DNA of 64,000 bases from Lytechinus pictus. Lineage: Eukaryota > Echinodermata > Echinoidea > Temnopleuroida > Toxopneustidae. The notes under the pieces were generated by a model. The model made no database searches. It was given only the letters and a program-made list of their open reading frames with translations, and had not been told where the DNA came from. Position numbers and translations under genes: made by a program. Location of the stretch: assembly GCF_037042905.1 (NCBI RefSeq), contig NC_087245.1, positions 24,428,501 to 24,492,500 of the forward strand. Reading direction: 5' to 3'. Each line of letters starts with the position of its first letter. Positions within the stretch are counted from its first letter, which is position 1. Below, one piece after another: positions 35,431-47,162 of this stretch.

Positions 35431-36677
35431 GTTCCAAGAGAGCAACACCTATAACCATAACCCCACACGCCGGTAGCTCGAGTGCAGAACCTTCCACCTA
35501 CATGTTGATGAACCCATCGGCCAATCGTCCTTCACCGTCCAACAGCCCCGGCTTAGCCTGGGCTCCTGCACCCATGTCCATCTCGCCCATTGGAGGTGGA
35601 GGTGCCTTCACTACTACAAACTCCTTGGGAAAGAAGTCCCCTGACAAAAAGCACAGGAACTCTGCAGGACCGCAGGACGACGACCTGCTCAAGATCACTT
35701 CATCCGCTCATCAGAGGTCACACAGTGAACCGGTGGTCGATACCTATTGCAATATGGAGTTTGAAGCAAAGCGTGGCCAAGTCTCGCATAGAGCATGCGA
35801 GAACAACAACATTGATAAGAAGGATGCCACCCAGAGGCATAGCATGCCGGCGAAGGAACCAAGGTATATAAATGTGAATTATGAGGAGAAGAATGAACAT
35901 GTGGATAGTAGTGTACAGGTAACGGTTGATGCCCCAGACTGTATAGAAGGAAATGCCATGGTTAGGAACATTGTTGATAGTACTGATGAAGGTCTTGATG
36001 TTGTCAAGAATGGATCGACGGACAGCGGCCTAAATGGGGAGTACATGAACATGAGTTTTGGGAAGGGTAGGAATGGTCCTAAAGGTGTGACTGATCTGAG
36101 CAAGAGGCAGGTTCCCCCCTTGCTCATAGATCCGATTACTCACTCTAACCCGGACAGTCATGATTACATCAATGTCCAAACAGAAACTCGGGAGACCGGT
36201 ATGAAGTCGAGTCCCCGTCACTCCCCCGTCAGCCCACCGTCCCCTTCGTGGTTGCGAAGACCGGTTGCTGAGCAACTCTTGAGGAAGTCGCTGGAAGACT
36301 TATCCTTCTCGCAGCTCAGCAGCATCCCGTCCAGAGGTAGTGCCAACTCTCTCACAGGGGTCGGAAATAACAATCGAAACAGCGACACCATTAGCCCCGG
36401 TGCGCTGTCCTCGCATCACTCGTCACGACGTTCCAGCCAGTCATCGCTGAGCGGTGAAAAGGAATTGAACTATGTCGATGTTGACATTGGACAACCTGCT
36501 CCTGACAAATCTGGTAGTTCCACACCAGCTTTGCGGGAGAAACGATCACGATCCCCCTTCAGACGTATCCCCAATGAGGATAAGAATTGCGATCAAGTCA
36601 ATTATTCCACCATCGATTTCACAAAATCCGAAGGATTGAGAAATGTAACAAGCAACTTACGAGATGCTCGCTACTAA
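35431..36677 (+). CDS. IRS terminal coding exon with C-terminal docking tyrosines
   Basis: The acceptor TTCTCCAAG precedes 35431 and the stop TAA is at 36675-36677. The exon is 1247 nt, entering in phase 1 and encoding 415 further codons. In order: PSTYMLMNP (Tyr at 35499), VDTYCNMEF (35745), PRYINVNYE (35865), GEYMNMSFG (36042), HDYINVQT (36165), ELNYVDVDI (36471) and QVNYSTIDF (36603). YxxM sites bind p85 SH2 domains. YINV and the YxN of YMNM and YCNM fit Grb2 SH2. YVDV plus YSTI near the end match the paired SHP2 sites of IRS proteins. Basic Ser/Pro blocks (SRSPFRR, SSRRSSQSS) are likely Ser-kinase targets. The upstream part of the open frame (35322-35430) is intron read-through. Confidence 0.92.
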
Positions 36678-36891
36678 TAATCACATCGCCATTGCTCGTG
36701 AACTTCAGACTTTTCATGACTCTGTTGAAATGTCATGGATATTGAAATGCGAAACACTTTACAGAGCTTTCGTACTTTATTTCTTTTTTAGTTGAAAAAA
36801 AAGAAAGTGAATGAAAAAAGATTTATATGCTGGTTCAAATATTTGTCTATCTGCCTAATCCTCAATCTATTATCAGCCACTTCAGATAAGA

Positions 36892-36897
36892 AATAAA
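36892..36897 (+). promoter_or_regulatory. Candidate polyadenylation signal AATAAA
   Basis: The hexamer lies 215 bases after the IRS stop codon. It is followed about 20 bases on by a GT-rich stretch (GGAGTTGTTTCTG). Confidence 0.5.
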
Positions 36898-36995
36898 AAC
36901 CGAAGAAAGAGGAGTTGTTTCTGATTTATTGTGAATTTAGTGATCGTACAGGGAATTCAACGTAGATTGTTTCCCTGTATTTATTAAACCTTCAA

Positions 36996-37001
36996 AATAA
37001 A
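36996..37001 (+). promoter_or_regulatory. Candidate polyadenylation signal AATAAA
   Basis: This is a second hexamer, followed closely by TTTGTCATTTGGTGTTT, a good GU-rich downstream element. Confidence 0.55.
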
Positions 37002-37010
37002 CTTTGTCAT

Positions 37011-40000
37011 TTGGTGTTTAGCTCATGAACCACCCAGAATGTATTCAAGCTGTTGGTCATAACACCATTTTTTAATACTATGGTGTGATCCGTACATTTT
37101 TGTGAAAGGTAACATGTTATGAATATGATAGTGATTGGATACTCTATCGGCTTGTGTTGTGAAAAGATTATCTTTCTCTCTATATATAGATATATATGAA
37201 GTTTGTTCATTCATAGATGCCTTTATGAAAACAAGAAATGTTGCTATTGTGTTTACCAGATATGGCTATCAAAGCAAAACGTAATTTGATACCCATTTTA
37301 ATTTTTGATATTTTGTATAAGGGATTTGAATGCATATTTGGTACATGGAACTGTTGGTTCACGTTGTGTACGTATACGATTGATATTGTAATTTTGTAGG
37401 TCATACATGTACATTTTGGTGTGATGAACTTTGCTGTTTATACTGTAGCTCCCAAGATTACGCAAAAGGAACTCTGCAGTCAGTCTCTACCATTGTGTAC
37501 CTTTATGCATCTGTGATCATGTACCAGCTTTCAATTTCTGTATACATTAATTTTTATTAAATTCCTTCAATCACAGCTAGCATTTTATATGTTGACCCAC
37601 GATTGGATAACACTATCAAGGCATTTTCCAGAGGGTGCTGGGAGCCTGCTGGTTCGGTCGATAACATACTGACCATAAGCATACTGACCATGTCTATGTT
37701 TGCGTCTGTCAGGGCGATTTGACGTTGACATCCACATACTGACTGTCGCTACTTTTGGCTATAAACACTAATGATAAATTCAGCGAAAAACATTTTTTAC
37801 AATATCCTGTTGTGAGTGAGCAGTTACGCAGCACAAATTTAAGAATGAGCAGATATGTTTTTGAGCCACTCTGCATGAAAATATAGACTTCAACAGTATT
37901 ATCATTTCTTTCATGTATGAATTCTTTAATGTTTACTGGACTAATAAGCATCACATTCACCCAAGCCCAACTTGGAGTATTTGGGAATTCCAGGGTTTAA
38001 TAGGGAGATAGCTCGCAAGTTATGTGAAAACTTACATCAGGGCCTGCACACCTCCCGGCCATCGACGATTGTACAATATACAGGACGAAAGTGCAATGAT
38101 GGCATTGTTCTTGTATGAATGTATCTTCAAGGTCTGCCCTCTCCGCTGCCTCTCTCATGTGAACACTCAATATCTCAATGTCTGTTGGCAAGGGAAGGTG
38201 GAACATGCGTGTGGAACTCCCTTTCTGCCAGTAGCAGAAGCTGGACTTTGGTGTCCCACTTGATTGTCCGTGAGTGTCCGTTTACTCAAAGTGTTTTGCT
38301 TCCCTTGCGTTGAACTGCATCTTCGTTCCTTATGGTGTGTGCTTTTTATGGCACACAACTTCCTCACTTGCACTGCCAACTTCAATGCACTGGATGGTGC
38401 TTGGATCCTGGAATCCTAATCAATGCCTTTTATGCATAATTGTGTATGTATTTTGCTTCAATTGATTATCAATGTAAGTCTATAGCAAACCGTGTACAAA
38501 AATTTGCTATCAAGAAAGTAAATATCTCTTTATGTTGCAAAGCCCTATTAACTGTCAAGATGTATATCATGATTCTATATTTGTTTGTATGACAATCAAG
38601 TGTGCTACCTTAACAACTCAGTGTAATCATCTCAGAATGAACTCCCAACAAATTCAATTCAGCTTATTTTGTACTTAGGACACCAAGAATTGTGTGTTTT
38701 ATTTGTGAGCAGATAGGTATGTTACTGCAATTATGTGAGTACATTATGGTTTCAGTGAAAGTGGATGCTGTCAAAAATTCAGAGAAGATGAATTTCTTGA
38801 TTTGGATTGCGATATACTAAAATATCAATGTTTATTTTCTATATGCAAAATGCAGTGTACACAATAGAAAATTTTAGCTTCATTTAAAATGAAGTTTTTT
38901 GTAAGCATTCAGCTAACATTTTTTATACCGATCTGGTTCACTAGAGAGCAACATGTTAAAAATTGCCTCCATTCTTTGAGTAGAAATTCAGCTATCATTT
39001 AGGCACGTAGACCAAAAAGTCAGTGGCAAGTCTTTCCTGCAGGAATCCCGCTTCCGGCTTTTGATCACCAATTGTCTTGTTTCATTGTACACAAAGTAAA
39101 TGGAGAATTCAGGAAAGCAGCTACATGTATAAAAAGATGCATATTAAATGCTTTTATAACGGGATTTCTGCTTGAAGGAATGGCACAAACTTTTGACAAG
39201 TTGCCTTTAGGTTGAACAGGGTTCCCATAGTCATGGAAAATCCTGGAAAAATTTGTGAACAGTCATGGAAAAGTCATAGAATTGCATTTACCTCTTGGCT
39301 ATGGCAGCTTTCCAGTTTGTTGTGTCTCACAACTCTCATACTCTGTGATCATAATCTGCTGTTAAAATTGGTGTTCATGATTTCAATTTTTCCCAGTTTT
39401 GTGACATCCCAAATTCTACATATCTACCGGGACGTCACGGGAAGTCATGGAAAGCTGCAATGTAGTCATGGAAAAGTCATGGAATTCTGTTTTCAAATTT
39501 CTGTGGGAACCCTGGTTGAAGATACAATGTACAAGATCTATGGCCAATGTACCCTGCCAACATTTTTTTTCCTTTAAATTATGCCATACTCATCTACATG
39601 TATACATGTACATAAATCTCCTCAATTCTGATATTTAATGTGTGTTATAACTGCAATCAAAGTTTATTCCAAACAAATCAGTATTAGGGGAAATAACTGA
39701 TTGCTAATATTTGACTAAATGTCACATGCCAAAGTGTGCTTATGGAAAATTTCTGATTGACCTGTACTATGTTGATAATATCAGTTCAATGAAGTACTTA
39801 CATCTTTCATTACTCTTATCGTAGATGATTATATGATAGGTTATGTTATGACATAATCATTCAGGGAAAAGTGGAAAGAACAGTACCAGATAGAAGACCT
39901 TTTGGCAAAGGTAGAGTGTGTATTTTTGTAACTGAGTGAGAAAGAAATAGAAATATATGAAAAGTTTTGTTTTTTATATATATGAATTGAATGGATATCC

Positions 40001-40224
40001 ATATATTCAACTTCGAATTCATCGTTTGCGCAATGTAAATTCTGATATTGATCATTTGTGGCAGCTTACAGACACAAGTATGCTTTGTGTTATTTCCATT
40101 TCAGTGGCCTCAGACATGAGGTCAAATGTCGTATTCAAGTTTTGTTCAGAAAAAAATAGGACGAAAGAACTTTTTTTTTCCAAAGAGTAGGCTTAAGTTT
40201 GCTTTACGAACAATTTGATTTACT
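37011..40224. other. IRS 3' flank or extended 3' UTR
   Basis: There are no supported genes. The only clear feature is a hAT-like MITE at 39217-39514. It could be an extended 3' UTR, but the sequence alone does not decide. Confidence 0.5.
39217..39514. mobile_element. Short MITE with CAGGGTTCCCA ends
   Basis: The left end CAGGGTTCCCATAGTCATGG and right end CTGTGGGAACCCTG are inverted. GTTGAA lies at both flanks (39211-39216 and 39515-39520). GTCATGGAAAA-type strings recur inside. CAGGG termini suggest a hAT-derived element, though an 8-bp duplication is not seen. Confidence 0.75.
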
Positions 40225-40600
40225 ATTGATAATAATAGTAACTTGATTTATAAAGCACTTTTTGATGCAAAGTGGAACCACTAACACTCCGGCTTTTGTA
40301 GCTTCAGCAACCATTTTATTAGCCACACTCAGTACATTACAGGAATTCAATACAAACGGGTACCCATTCACCTCAACTGGGTTGAGTGCAGCACATTGTG
40401 GATCAATTTCTTGCTGAAGGGATATATACGCCATGGACGGGATTTGAACCTCTGATCCTTTGTTTAAAAGACAAGAATCAGAACCTGTAGACCATATAAA
40501 GGGTAATAAAGGGCTAAAAGGACTGTGATTCTTGTTTCTTTCGATCTCGTGAAAAGAACCTTGAGCCTTCGATCCTCTGGTTGCTAACCAACAAATATGT
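40225..40600 (-). mobile_element. tRNA-derived SINE, minus strand
   Basis: Read on the minus strand it has a tRNA-like B box (complement of GGGATTTGAACC near 40440) and a tail in which TTTATAAATCAAGT precedes an ATTATTATC run (near 40225-40260). It is related to the SINE at 49674-50141. Confidence 0.55.
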
Positions 40601-43600
40601 GTAGCAGTCGTGTAGTACATGTACCTCTAGCATCTCGCCCCTCCCCTCTTCATTCATCTTTCTCACTTTCTTTCTCTCTTTGTCTGTCTCTCATCTTTCT
40701 TTATCTTGCTCTCCCTTTTTTTCTCTCTATCTCAATGTCACAGGAACAATAAAATCCAAGGGTCATACTGATAATTCATTTTGTAGGAAGAAAGAATGAA
40801 TAAAGGGAGTCAATATTGAAATGATGCATGTGGTATGTTTCGATATGTAGAGACCGTTAACTTGGTTTATCTTCTACAATAATTATGGTTTCCTCTATAA
40901 CAAATTGTTTTATTTCCCTCATACCAAATGGAATATAGACAATCATGTTTTCTTTGTCAATTGTAATTATGAATTTAAATTTCTATCTGAATATGGAATT
41001 GAAGTATTGATACTGCCATTTCAAGGGTATTCATGTTAAAAGCTGCATACACGTTCCTTTCCATTTGTTTTACTTATTTTTAATTAGTCATCCTTTTGCT
41101 AGCCATCCTCTTTCTCTACACCTTCATCTTATCTTATATTTTCTCCTGAACATTCTTTTAACCCCTAGATATTTCTTTAGTCTCCCCCCCCCCCCCTGGT
41201 TGAACCTGAACTAAATTTGGAGTAAATAATCACATACAAAGCCAAATATGCGCAACCATCCTATCTGCCTCCAAAATCAACATTATTTTTAAGAACATTA
41301 GAAGGAAACCTATTAAATGTACCAGTACTTGATGTTGCTTTCTCTATGTAATTCTGTATTTCATTGTTGCGAACTGGTCATTTATTGTTCTTTGTGTGCG
41401 AAGACACTAACTGCTCAAATGAAGGGGGTGTGATTAAAAAGGGGAATTAGTGCCTTTTGTATGCTTAAATGTGATTGAAATATATGTATGTGGAGTTTTA
41501 TGGATTCACTATAATTGATAGTACATAGTTTCATAAATTTTTGAGGAAAAAAATAGCTTGTCTATATTTTTTGTTTACTTATTTCTCTGTAACGCACTGA
41601 TGAATTCTATATGAGGTAAGACAGATAACCATGTACTTATTTTATCATAGATGTACAAATTCATACATCTAGGTGACTAAATTTACCTTCAGTATATATT
41701 TTTGATGAATTTGTGGTATGTGAAGATGTTTGATATGAATTACTGTGTATTTGTGGACAATCACTCATTTTTTATCTTCAGTACAGCACAAAAAGTACTG
41801 ATATGCTAAATATGAATTTCATAGCACGTGTTTTAAACATTCATTTCTTGTTTGTTTTTTCTCTCTCTCTCTCATATCATGAACTTGTATTAATTGCCAT
41901 TTTATTGCCATTTGATTATTATTGTACATGAAACGAAGCTTTATTGAAATTTATCCTACGTGTGCTACGATCATGCTCGATGTGTAATATCTCAACTCTG
42001 TTTATGTTACGTTGAAGTGTAATCAGTTCAAAGTCGCCATATTAACCTGTAACAGTATATATTTACGCCCATTATTGGAAAATGGAATTCAAAATATCAA
42101 GTTTTTGTTTTTAATTGTTTTGACACCGTCTGTCTCAATAGAGAAGTGTTGACAGATGGAACAATGGTGCCAAAAATGACAAACATTGCTTTGTTAATGT
42201 TGTAATTTTTATTCTATGTAATCATCATGTACATCCCTTACATTCTGTTATTGGTACATGGGCATGTGTTGCAAATGATTTTTAAATCATGGCAAATTTT
42301 TCATTACTTTTCTTTATTTTTTTATAGAAGGGTTTTGCTGCTCTGACAAAGTTTTTAGTAGGTTCTTGAAAAATATTTCTAAAATTATTGAAACCTCTGT
42401 TTGAAGGGATTCACAGAGAGGTTTGGACTGTCTTGGGGTTATGAGGGATGTTCCTTTAACTTGGATGCCTTAAATGTAAAGGTGAACGTGCATATTACTT
42501 GATCAATATGTCATTTGTTTTGCTTTCATTCCTCGCAAATACCAAGAAGAATGTTACTTTGTATGCTCGATGGATTCCAGCTCAGTTGAGGATATTTGAA
42601 GTCTTGCATACATTTCTTTCCAATAATTATGTATTTTTGCCAATTGATTATGAATGGTGTATGTTATGAAAAAAAAAAGAACTTATCAAGTGCTTGTATC
42701 CACCATGCCATGCAGATTACTAGACATCATGGATTTTAGCCCACCCATCACAGCATTTCAAGAATGAATATCCCTACCAGGTACATGTACTTTACCTGGG
42801 ATGAGTGCAGCACAATGTAAATTAATTTCTTGCTGAAGGACACTAATTACCATGGCTGGAATACAATTACTATCGAATTTAAAGACAAGAGTCAGGACCT
42901 CAAGACTACATGTATGTTGCTATATCAGGGATACAGATAGCAGACCTCAAATATTGGGTTCAGAATGTATATGTAGTAGGATTGTTATTCATTCGCAGTA
43001 GTGGAAACATTTTAATAGATCAGAAAAAATTCTGGTTTCTCACCATGAGTGAAAATTGAAGATGGTTCTTCAAATAATGCAAATGGGTGATGAAAATATC
43101 AACAAGAGTTGGAATCGGATGCAATTCAGGCAACTTTTATTTTCAACCAAAGAAATGTGCATATTAGTAACTTTGCGATCGATTCTTTTTTATTCAGTGT
43201 AAAGGCACGTATCTGCAATGGGCCCCTGTTCATTAAATCATTTTGTTTGTAAATAAAATGGAAAAAATGAAAAACTCACAATATACAATATTCACCTATT
43301 CCATAAGCTGAACCCACAAGAGCTGCCAGTTAAGTGCCCTTGCTCATTTGGAGACCCTGATTATTGTTGTTGTTTTTTTTTCATTAAAAAGCCATTCTAA
43401 CCTTTGACCCCCCCCCCCCACCCTTAAACTGGGTCTCTGTAATAAAATACATAATGGTGTCAGCCTACCACAAAACCTCTAATCATATATATGATATGAT
43501 TGTTAGACATATGTTATACCATTGCTGCCTCTTTTATTAATATTAATCTTAATGGCTTTCCGTTTTGGTCCTTCTTTCACCCCTTTCTGGCCAGCTGTGT

Positions 43601-45120
43601 TGATATTCTATATATTTGTCTATAATTCTCATAATTTCATAAATACCATCCTAGTTTCAGAAGAGATTGGTATTATACTGGAGTGCACTCATGGACCCTG
43701 TCTTATAAAACTTTGCAATTATTGTAGCTATAGTGTTATTAGCTACTGGAATCTTAATATTGATTGGTTGACTGAAAGCAATTGTGTCATAACATCTTAG
43801 AACTTAATTTCCAACAGGTTTTGTGAAATGTGGTCTATGGTGGAAGTCAAATGTTTCTTGGAATTCCATGGTTTTGTCCTAAATCTGATTGATTTTTTTT
43901 TTAATACACCTTTTTTTTTTACTTTAATGGCCGAGATTTGTGGTCACGTGCCCAGTCACTTGTACAGAAACTACATGTATTTCCATGTATTTGTATTCGA
44001 TGAGAATATTGTCAGTGATCTCTCTGTACCATGTTCTGTCAGTTGATTTATTTGCATTATTTCCTCATGTATCAAATCGAAAGTAACATGTTGTGTATCA
44101 ACAAAGAGATTTGGTAGATTAAATTGACAGAAACTATATAAAACTTGTGTCATTGGTAGTTATTTCCTGTGTGTCAATTTTTTTCACATCCTATTAAAGG
44201 TCAAGTCCACCCCGGAAAAATGTTGATTTGAATCAAAAAAGAAAAATCCAACAAACAACACTGAAAATATCATCCAAATAAAAAAATGTAAAATTTTAAA
44301 ATTTCGCTTATTTTCACAAAAAAGGTACATGCACCACTCGGTGACATGCAAATGAAATAGTTGATGATGTCCCTCACAATTTTTTTATTGTTTGAATTGT
44401 ACAAATTTGACAAGGACAAACTTGACTGAACCACCACATATTCAGGGAGAAATAAAACCCCCTTCGCATGACAGTGAAGAAAAAAATTCGAATGTTTCAT
44501 CCAATGAAATACAAAAGAAACAGTGAGAGGTTGATGTCATCAGTTCCCTCATTTGCATACAGACCAGGGTGTGCATATAATTGTTTTGTGAAATTTGAAA
44601 ATGTCATAACTTTCTTATTTTACATTTTCACTGTTAATCTGTTGGATTTTCTCTTTGTATTCAAATCTACTTTTTGTTGAGGTGGACTTGTCCCTTAATA
44701 GTGACATGATAATGATGTTAATTGATATCTGCGGTGTCGGCAACTGAGCATGACACCCTTGCGTGCATTTTTTTTTTCTTTTTAAGAACTGCAGGCGAAA
44801 ATGATACTGATATTCTTTTGGTGAAATGTGGTAATTGAACTGGCTTTAATAATACTTTTGTCGCCAGTTTTAAAACCGAGAAATTATATGTTATTTGGTG
44901 GGATGATATCCAAACAGATCATATTTAAAAAAAACAGATAACTATATTGTCTTCCCCTTTCTCCTAAGCATGTAACAAAATTGACAAAGGAATATTTTTG
45001 TCTGCGATGGTCTTTTGTACATGTATGCCTAAGGTGTTTTTGTTATGTATGTACAATATATAGTCCTCTTTATCTTTGCTGGAATATAGTTTGTGCATTG
45101 GAAAAAAAACTCTTTTTCAG
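40601..45120. other. Intergenic or extended 3' UTR, no gene established
   Basis: AT-rich with pyrimidine-rich simple sequence (40625-40740), a C run (43410-43420), a decayed SINE piece (42765-42930, minus strand, sharing GTGCAGCACA and TTCTTGCTGAAGG with 40390-40420) and MITE family A copy 3 (44194-44698). No convincing coding sequence. Confidence 0.55.
44194..44698. mobile_element. Long-TIR MITE family A, copy 3
   Basis: TTAAAGGTCAAGTCCACCCC at the left and GAGGTGGACTTGTCCCTTAA at the right, each with a terminal TTAA. The body matches copies 1, 2 and 4 but is shorter. Confidence 0.85.
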
Positions 45121-45182
45121 ATCCTGACGACAGAGAAATCCTGAAAGACTGCCAATTTTCATCATGGAGTCGATACGAATAA
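45121..45182 (+). CDS. Candidate alternative terminal exon, very tentative
   Basis: A good acceptor (AACTCTTTTTCAG) precedes 45121. Reading in phase 1 gives PDDREILKDCQFSSWSRYE and then a TAA stop at 45180-45182. The phase matches the donor at 31626 and other phase-1 IRS donors, so it could give a short alternative IRS C-terminus. It could equally be chance. There is no family match. Confidence 0.2.
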
Positions 45183-46205
45183 TGTAATACGATGCGAGCA
45201 GTCGCGCTAATGGATTAAGGGTGCATTATGTCATTTTACCGACCGTGGCGTCGTCCAAATTGTCTCATCGCATTTAAACCGATCATTCATCTTCAGATCA
45301 GTCATAAATATGTAGTTATGCTTTTCATCTTTCCAAGTAGTAATGGCTTCTTATTTGTCTCAATTTATAACCGGGTCAAATTTGTTGATGTATGGAAGTA
45401 GGGTGCATCTTTCTTATTGCTATTGTGTTTCGATTTCTTTTTTGTATGAAATGTTAATGATATTAATGCTGTCAGTAGTTGATGTTTGTGTTTGTTTGCT
45501 TGGTCATAGTGAGGGATGAGTGTGGAACGTGTGGCTGTAGAATATGTCGAATGTTCCCTCGACAGCGTTCTCATAATTTTGGGGTACTCCGGATCGAAAA
45601 TGGTTGTATTTTAAAATAGAGTAAATTTTTCTTTGCAAACCTCTGAAAATTTAATCTAAATGTGATTACAAATAACGGAAGTTATGGGCAATATTTTATG
45701 GAAGCAGTTGTATTCACGCCGTCATGAATATGCGATTTGAAGGCTAATTATGCCATATCCCACTTTCCCTTTTATGGTTTGCATGAAATCATAATTATTT
45801 CATATTTATATACCTGTGTGTATATGATAATTCCCCTTGTAATGAAACAAGTTGGAGCATTGATCATCTTACACATACAAGCAGTAGTCAATTATCATTG
45901 TATTTCCCTTTTGGAGAACATTATTTGAATAAATACAATTTCATATAATAGAATGCGAAAGAAGTTGGGATAATGACACCAACTTGCTCATTTTATATTC
46001 ATGAAGCCGTGAAAAGAATTGTCCAGTATACCGAAATAATGCAGAACTCGTCTAAGATATCATAACTCTTATTCCTTCTCCAATTTTGGTGAAAATTTCT
46101 ATTTTATTTTATATGTCAATAAAATTTACTTCGTCTGTTCAAATCGTATCATTTTCAGTCTGGCGTTTCTCTTTTAACATTAGCTGCCACCCTTCACTAC
46201 TGTAG

Positions 46206-46437
46206 TTGATACTACTGATGCTGCTGCTACTACTACTACTACTACTATACTACTACTACTACTGTACTGCTGCTACAACTACTACTACTACCTCTACTAC
46301 TACTACTACTACTACTACTACCTCTACTACTACTACTTCTACTACTGCTACTTCTACCACCACCACCACTACTACTACTACGACTACTATTACTACCACC
46401 ACCACCAGCACTACTACTACTACTACTACTATTGCTC
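46206..46437 (+). repeat. Trinucleotide microsatellite (CTA/ACC)n
   Basis: Some 230 bases of ACT/CTA units with ACC interruptions. The open frame it creates reads as poly-Thr and is not a gene. Confidence 0.95.
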
Positions 46438-47075
46438 CGATTCCTTCTACTTAGGCTCGTATAAAGTGCTGCTAATTATACCCACGACGCTCCATTGAAT
46501 TCCCTCCCCTAACGATTTTATTTTTGGCAGCCTCTTCACATTTTGGTTGTGCATGCAAGCATAAAAGCTTTTTTTTTTCATTAAAACGTTTTCTTCAATG
46601 CTTCTTTATTAGATATATCAGGAAACCAGCCTCATTCCGAAGCGATACAAACTGAAAATAATAATTTGAATTCATGGAAATCTATTGCAACAACCTTGGG
46701 GCATCCTCCCAGCCTTGGGGTCCGAGGACAAAACACAAAGAACTTCGCCTTCCGCTTATTCCATATCAAGAGTCCCAGCTAACCATCTATCCATCAGATG
46801 AGACATTAAGTACCAATAACGAGCGTCGGCCCTCATGGTTAATTTTAGAGTTCATGTTTATTCAGATTGCTTATAAATGTCCTTTGCCCCTGCCCCAAAG
46901 AGGTCCTTGTGGATTGATATATCGGTTATTATGTATTCCCATTGTATGTTTTTCTTCATCCCTCTTTAATTTGTATTCCGCCTGCTTGATTTATCATTTT
47001 CCGAGTCCAACTCGTTAGTTTCCTTCCGTTCCGTACTTAGATTCGTTGTCTGTTGTTGTTGTTGTTTTTGTTAAA

Positions 47076-47162
47076 GATGAAAATGATGATGATGATGGTG
47101 ATGGTGATGTTGATGGCGATGTTGATGGCGATGGTGATGATGATGGTGATGATGATGATGAA
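47076..47162 (+). repeat. Trinucleotide microsatellite (GAT/GGT)n
   Basis: Repeated GATGATGGTGATGGTGAT units with a few GCG interruptions. Confidence 0.9.

Larger units (their letters stand above)
4607..36677 (+). other. Insulin receptor substrate (IRS) gene, 3' part of the locus
   Basis: IRS proteins are cytoplasmic adaptors. Insulin/IGF receptors phosphorylate their tail tyrosines, which then recruit PI3-kinase p85 (YxxM), Grb2 (YxN) and SHP2. The exons here encode only the tail, beginning at the RPRT segment that follows the PTB domain in IRS proteins. Joining 4607-4687, 13329-13475, 26597-26671, 27039-27160, 31426-31626 and 35431-36677 gives one open frame of 623 residues plus stop. Every junction agrees in phase (2,2,2,1,1). 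Visible motifs are YMSM, YMAM, YMMM, YMLM, YCNM, YMNM, two YINV, YVDV and YSTI. The final stretch NYSTIDFTKSEGL is the IRS-type C-terminus. PH and PTB domains are missing because the window starts downstream of them. Assignment to the family is firm. A vertebrate paralogue number cannot be given, because invertebrate IRS (chico-like) is usually a single ancestor of IRS1/2/4. Confidence 0.9.
36678..37010 (+). other. IRS 3' UTR, proximal part
   Basis: AT-rich sequence after the stop with two AATAAA hexamers (36892 and 36996). A longer 3' UTR is possible because further AATAAA sites occur downstream, for example at 40748. Confidence 0.6.

Noticed and set aside
40204..40620. Minus-strand ORF of 138 codons
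   Set aside because: It lies across a tRNA-derived SINE, so the open frame is incidental.
46206..46454. ORF of 82 codons rich in Thr
   Set aside because: It is a trinucleotide microsatellite read in one frame. There are no domains or splice context.
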